Origin: Treponema sp.
GTDB taxonomy: Bacteria; Spirochaetota; Spirochaetia; Treponematales; Breznakiellaceae
Length of the DNA: 5,664 nucleotides
Reading direction: 5' to 3'
Assembly (NCBI GenBank): GCA_031259345.1
Contig: JAIRLQ010000518.1
Span: forward strand, 1-5,664
The notes beneath the pieces are model-generated. The model did not search any database, had not been told where the DNA came from, and worked only from the letters and a program-made list of their open reading frames with translations. The translations under genes were made by a program, and so were the position numbers. Each line of letters opens with the position of its first letter. The first letter of the stretch is position 1. Shown here in pieces: positions 5,486 through 5,664 of the stretch.

Positions 5486-5560
5486 TGTTACAGGGCGGGT
5501 CTCTCCAGCGGGGAATTCCATAGACGTTTTTGCTCCGGTGATTGTCCCCGCCCTGTAACA
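5486..5560. repeat. 14-bp perfect inverted repeat nested in the element
   Basis: TGTTACAGGGCGGG (5486-5499) is perfectly complementary to 5547-5560, with 47 bases between. Just outside, AAGC (5479-5482) and GCTT (5562-5565) extend the pairing after a small bulge. The right half overlaps the arm block at 5537-5553, so the two pairings exclude each other. It could be the terminal repeat of a tiny insertion or one state of a structured transcript. Confidence 0.75.
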
Positions 5561-5585
5561 GGCTTATTCCTGTGTTTATTGCATT

Positions 5586-5664
5586 TCAGATTCCACTATA
5601 GTGGGGAATACGGCTTTGCCCGGCGTCCTGTTTGCGTTGCCGGCAAATGCGTTTGCTTTAATGG
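5586..5664. other. Right-edge sequence without recognisable gene
   Basis: Apart from the palindrome at 5593-5604 and a short symmetrical TTGCCGGCAA at 5637-5646, I see no gene, promoter or RNA feature in this last stretch. A gene could begin beyond the window. Confidence 0.4.
5593..5604. repeat. 12-bp perfect palindrome
   Basis: CCACTATAGTGG is perfectly self-complementary. The symmetry extends outward as ATT on the left and AAT on the right if two extra Gs are skipped. It lies just outside the large inverted repeat. It could be an operator-like site, but no gene nearby points to a regulator. Confidence 0.5.

Larger units (their letters stand above)
5315..5585. repeat. 271-bp inverted-repeat element upstream of fba
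   Basis: Two 69-bp arms, 5315-5383 and 5517-5585, are inverted copies of each other in blocks. The blocks are 12 bp (AATGCAATAAAC, 5315-5326 with 5574-5585), 17 bp (GGGCGGGGACAATCACC, 5350-5366 with 5537-5553), 8 bp (GCAAAAAC, 5370-5377 with 5526-5533) and 6 bp (TATGGA, 5378-5383 with 5517-5522), with diverged sequence between them. The 133-bp centre has no recognisable gene. No clear target-site duplication flanks the element. It may be a decayed miniature mobile element, two inverted copies of an intergenic repeat, or a structured RNA; I cannot decide among these. It ends 13 bp from the fba -35 box. Confidence 0.8.

Noticed and set aside
5450..5524. 24-codon plus-strand frame starting ATGGGCAATAGC
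   Set aside because: It is very short, lies within the inverted-repeat element, and lacks a ribosome site, so chance is the simplest explanation.
5315..5585. Complete insertion sequence
   Set aside because: The centre is only 133 bp with no transposase frame, and I see no flanking target duplication.

Overview
The window looks like spirochaete chromosome, most likely a Treponema-type organism. That is inferred from gene order (infC-rpmI-rplT followed by a small coiled-coil protein and a ZapA-like division protein) and from the protein sequences, not from a database search. All six recognisable genes lie on the minus strand, so transcription runs from right to left.

Right edge (5240-5664): no protein gene is visible. 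The region holds the promoter and ribosome site of fba. Just upstream of these lies a 271-bp inverted-repeat element with two 69-bp arms, several alternative internal hairpins and a nearby 12-bp palindrome. Its nature is unknown (decayed small mobile element, structured RNA or intergenic repeat).

5239-4173: fba, a class II fructose-bisphosphate aldolase, is a single-gene unit with its own promoter and a strong 16-bp-stem terminator.

4159-427: a second promoter starts a tight six-gene operon. It runs infC (IF3), rpmI (L35), rplT (L20), a coiled-coil protein with a repetitive tail, a 533-residue fusion of a ZapA-like division domain to a complete class I mannose-6-phosphate isomerase, and a YaiI/YqxD (DUF188) protein. 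Gaps are 18, 15, 3 and 6 nt, and the last pair overlaps by 4 nt. A modest hairpin terminator closes the unit. The operon joins translation initiation and ribosome assembly with division-ring proteins and a sugar-phosphate enzyme. fba next door acts on neighbouring hexose phosphates but is separately transcribed.

Left edge (1-426): a phased tandem array of sixteen 21-bp units that grades into a 42-bp higher-order repeat, rich in self-complementary arms. It is probably non-coding and runs off the window.

The most notable observation is the ZapA-ManA fusion. Its joint is a three-copy 18-bp tandem repeat encoding a Gly/Thr-rich linker. The coiled-coil gene just upstream also ends in a short in-frame tandem repeat, so repeat expansion appears to be a local theme.
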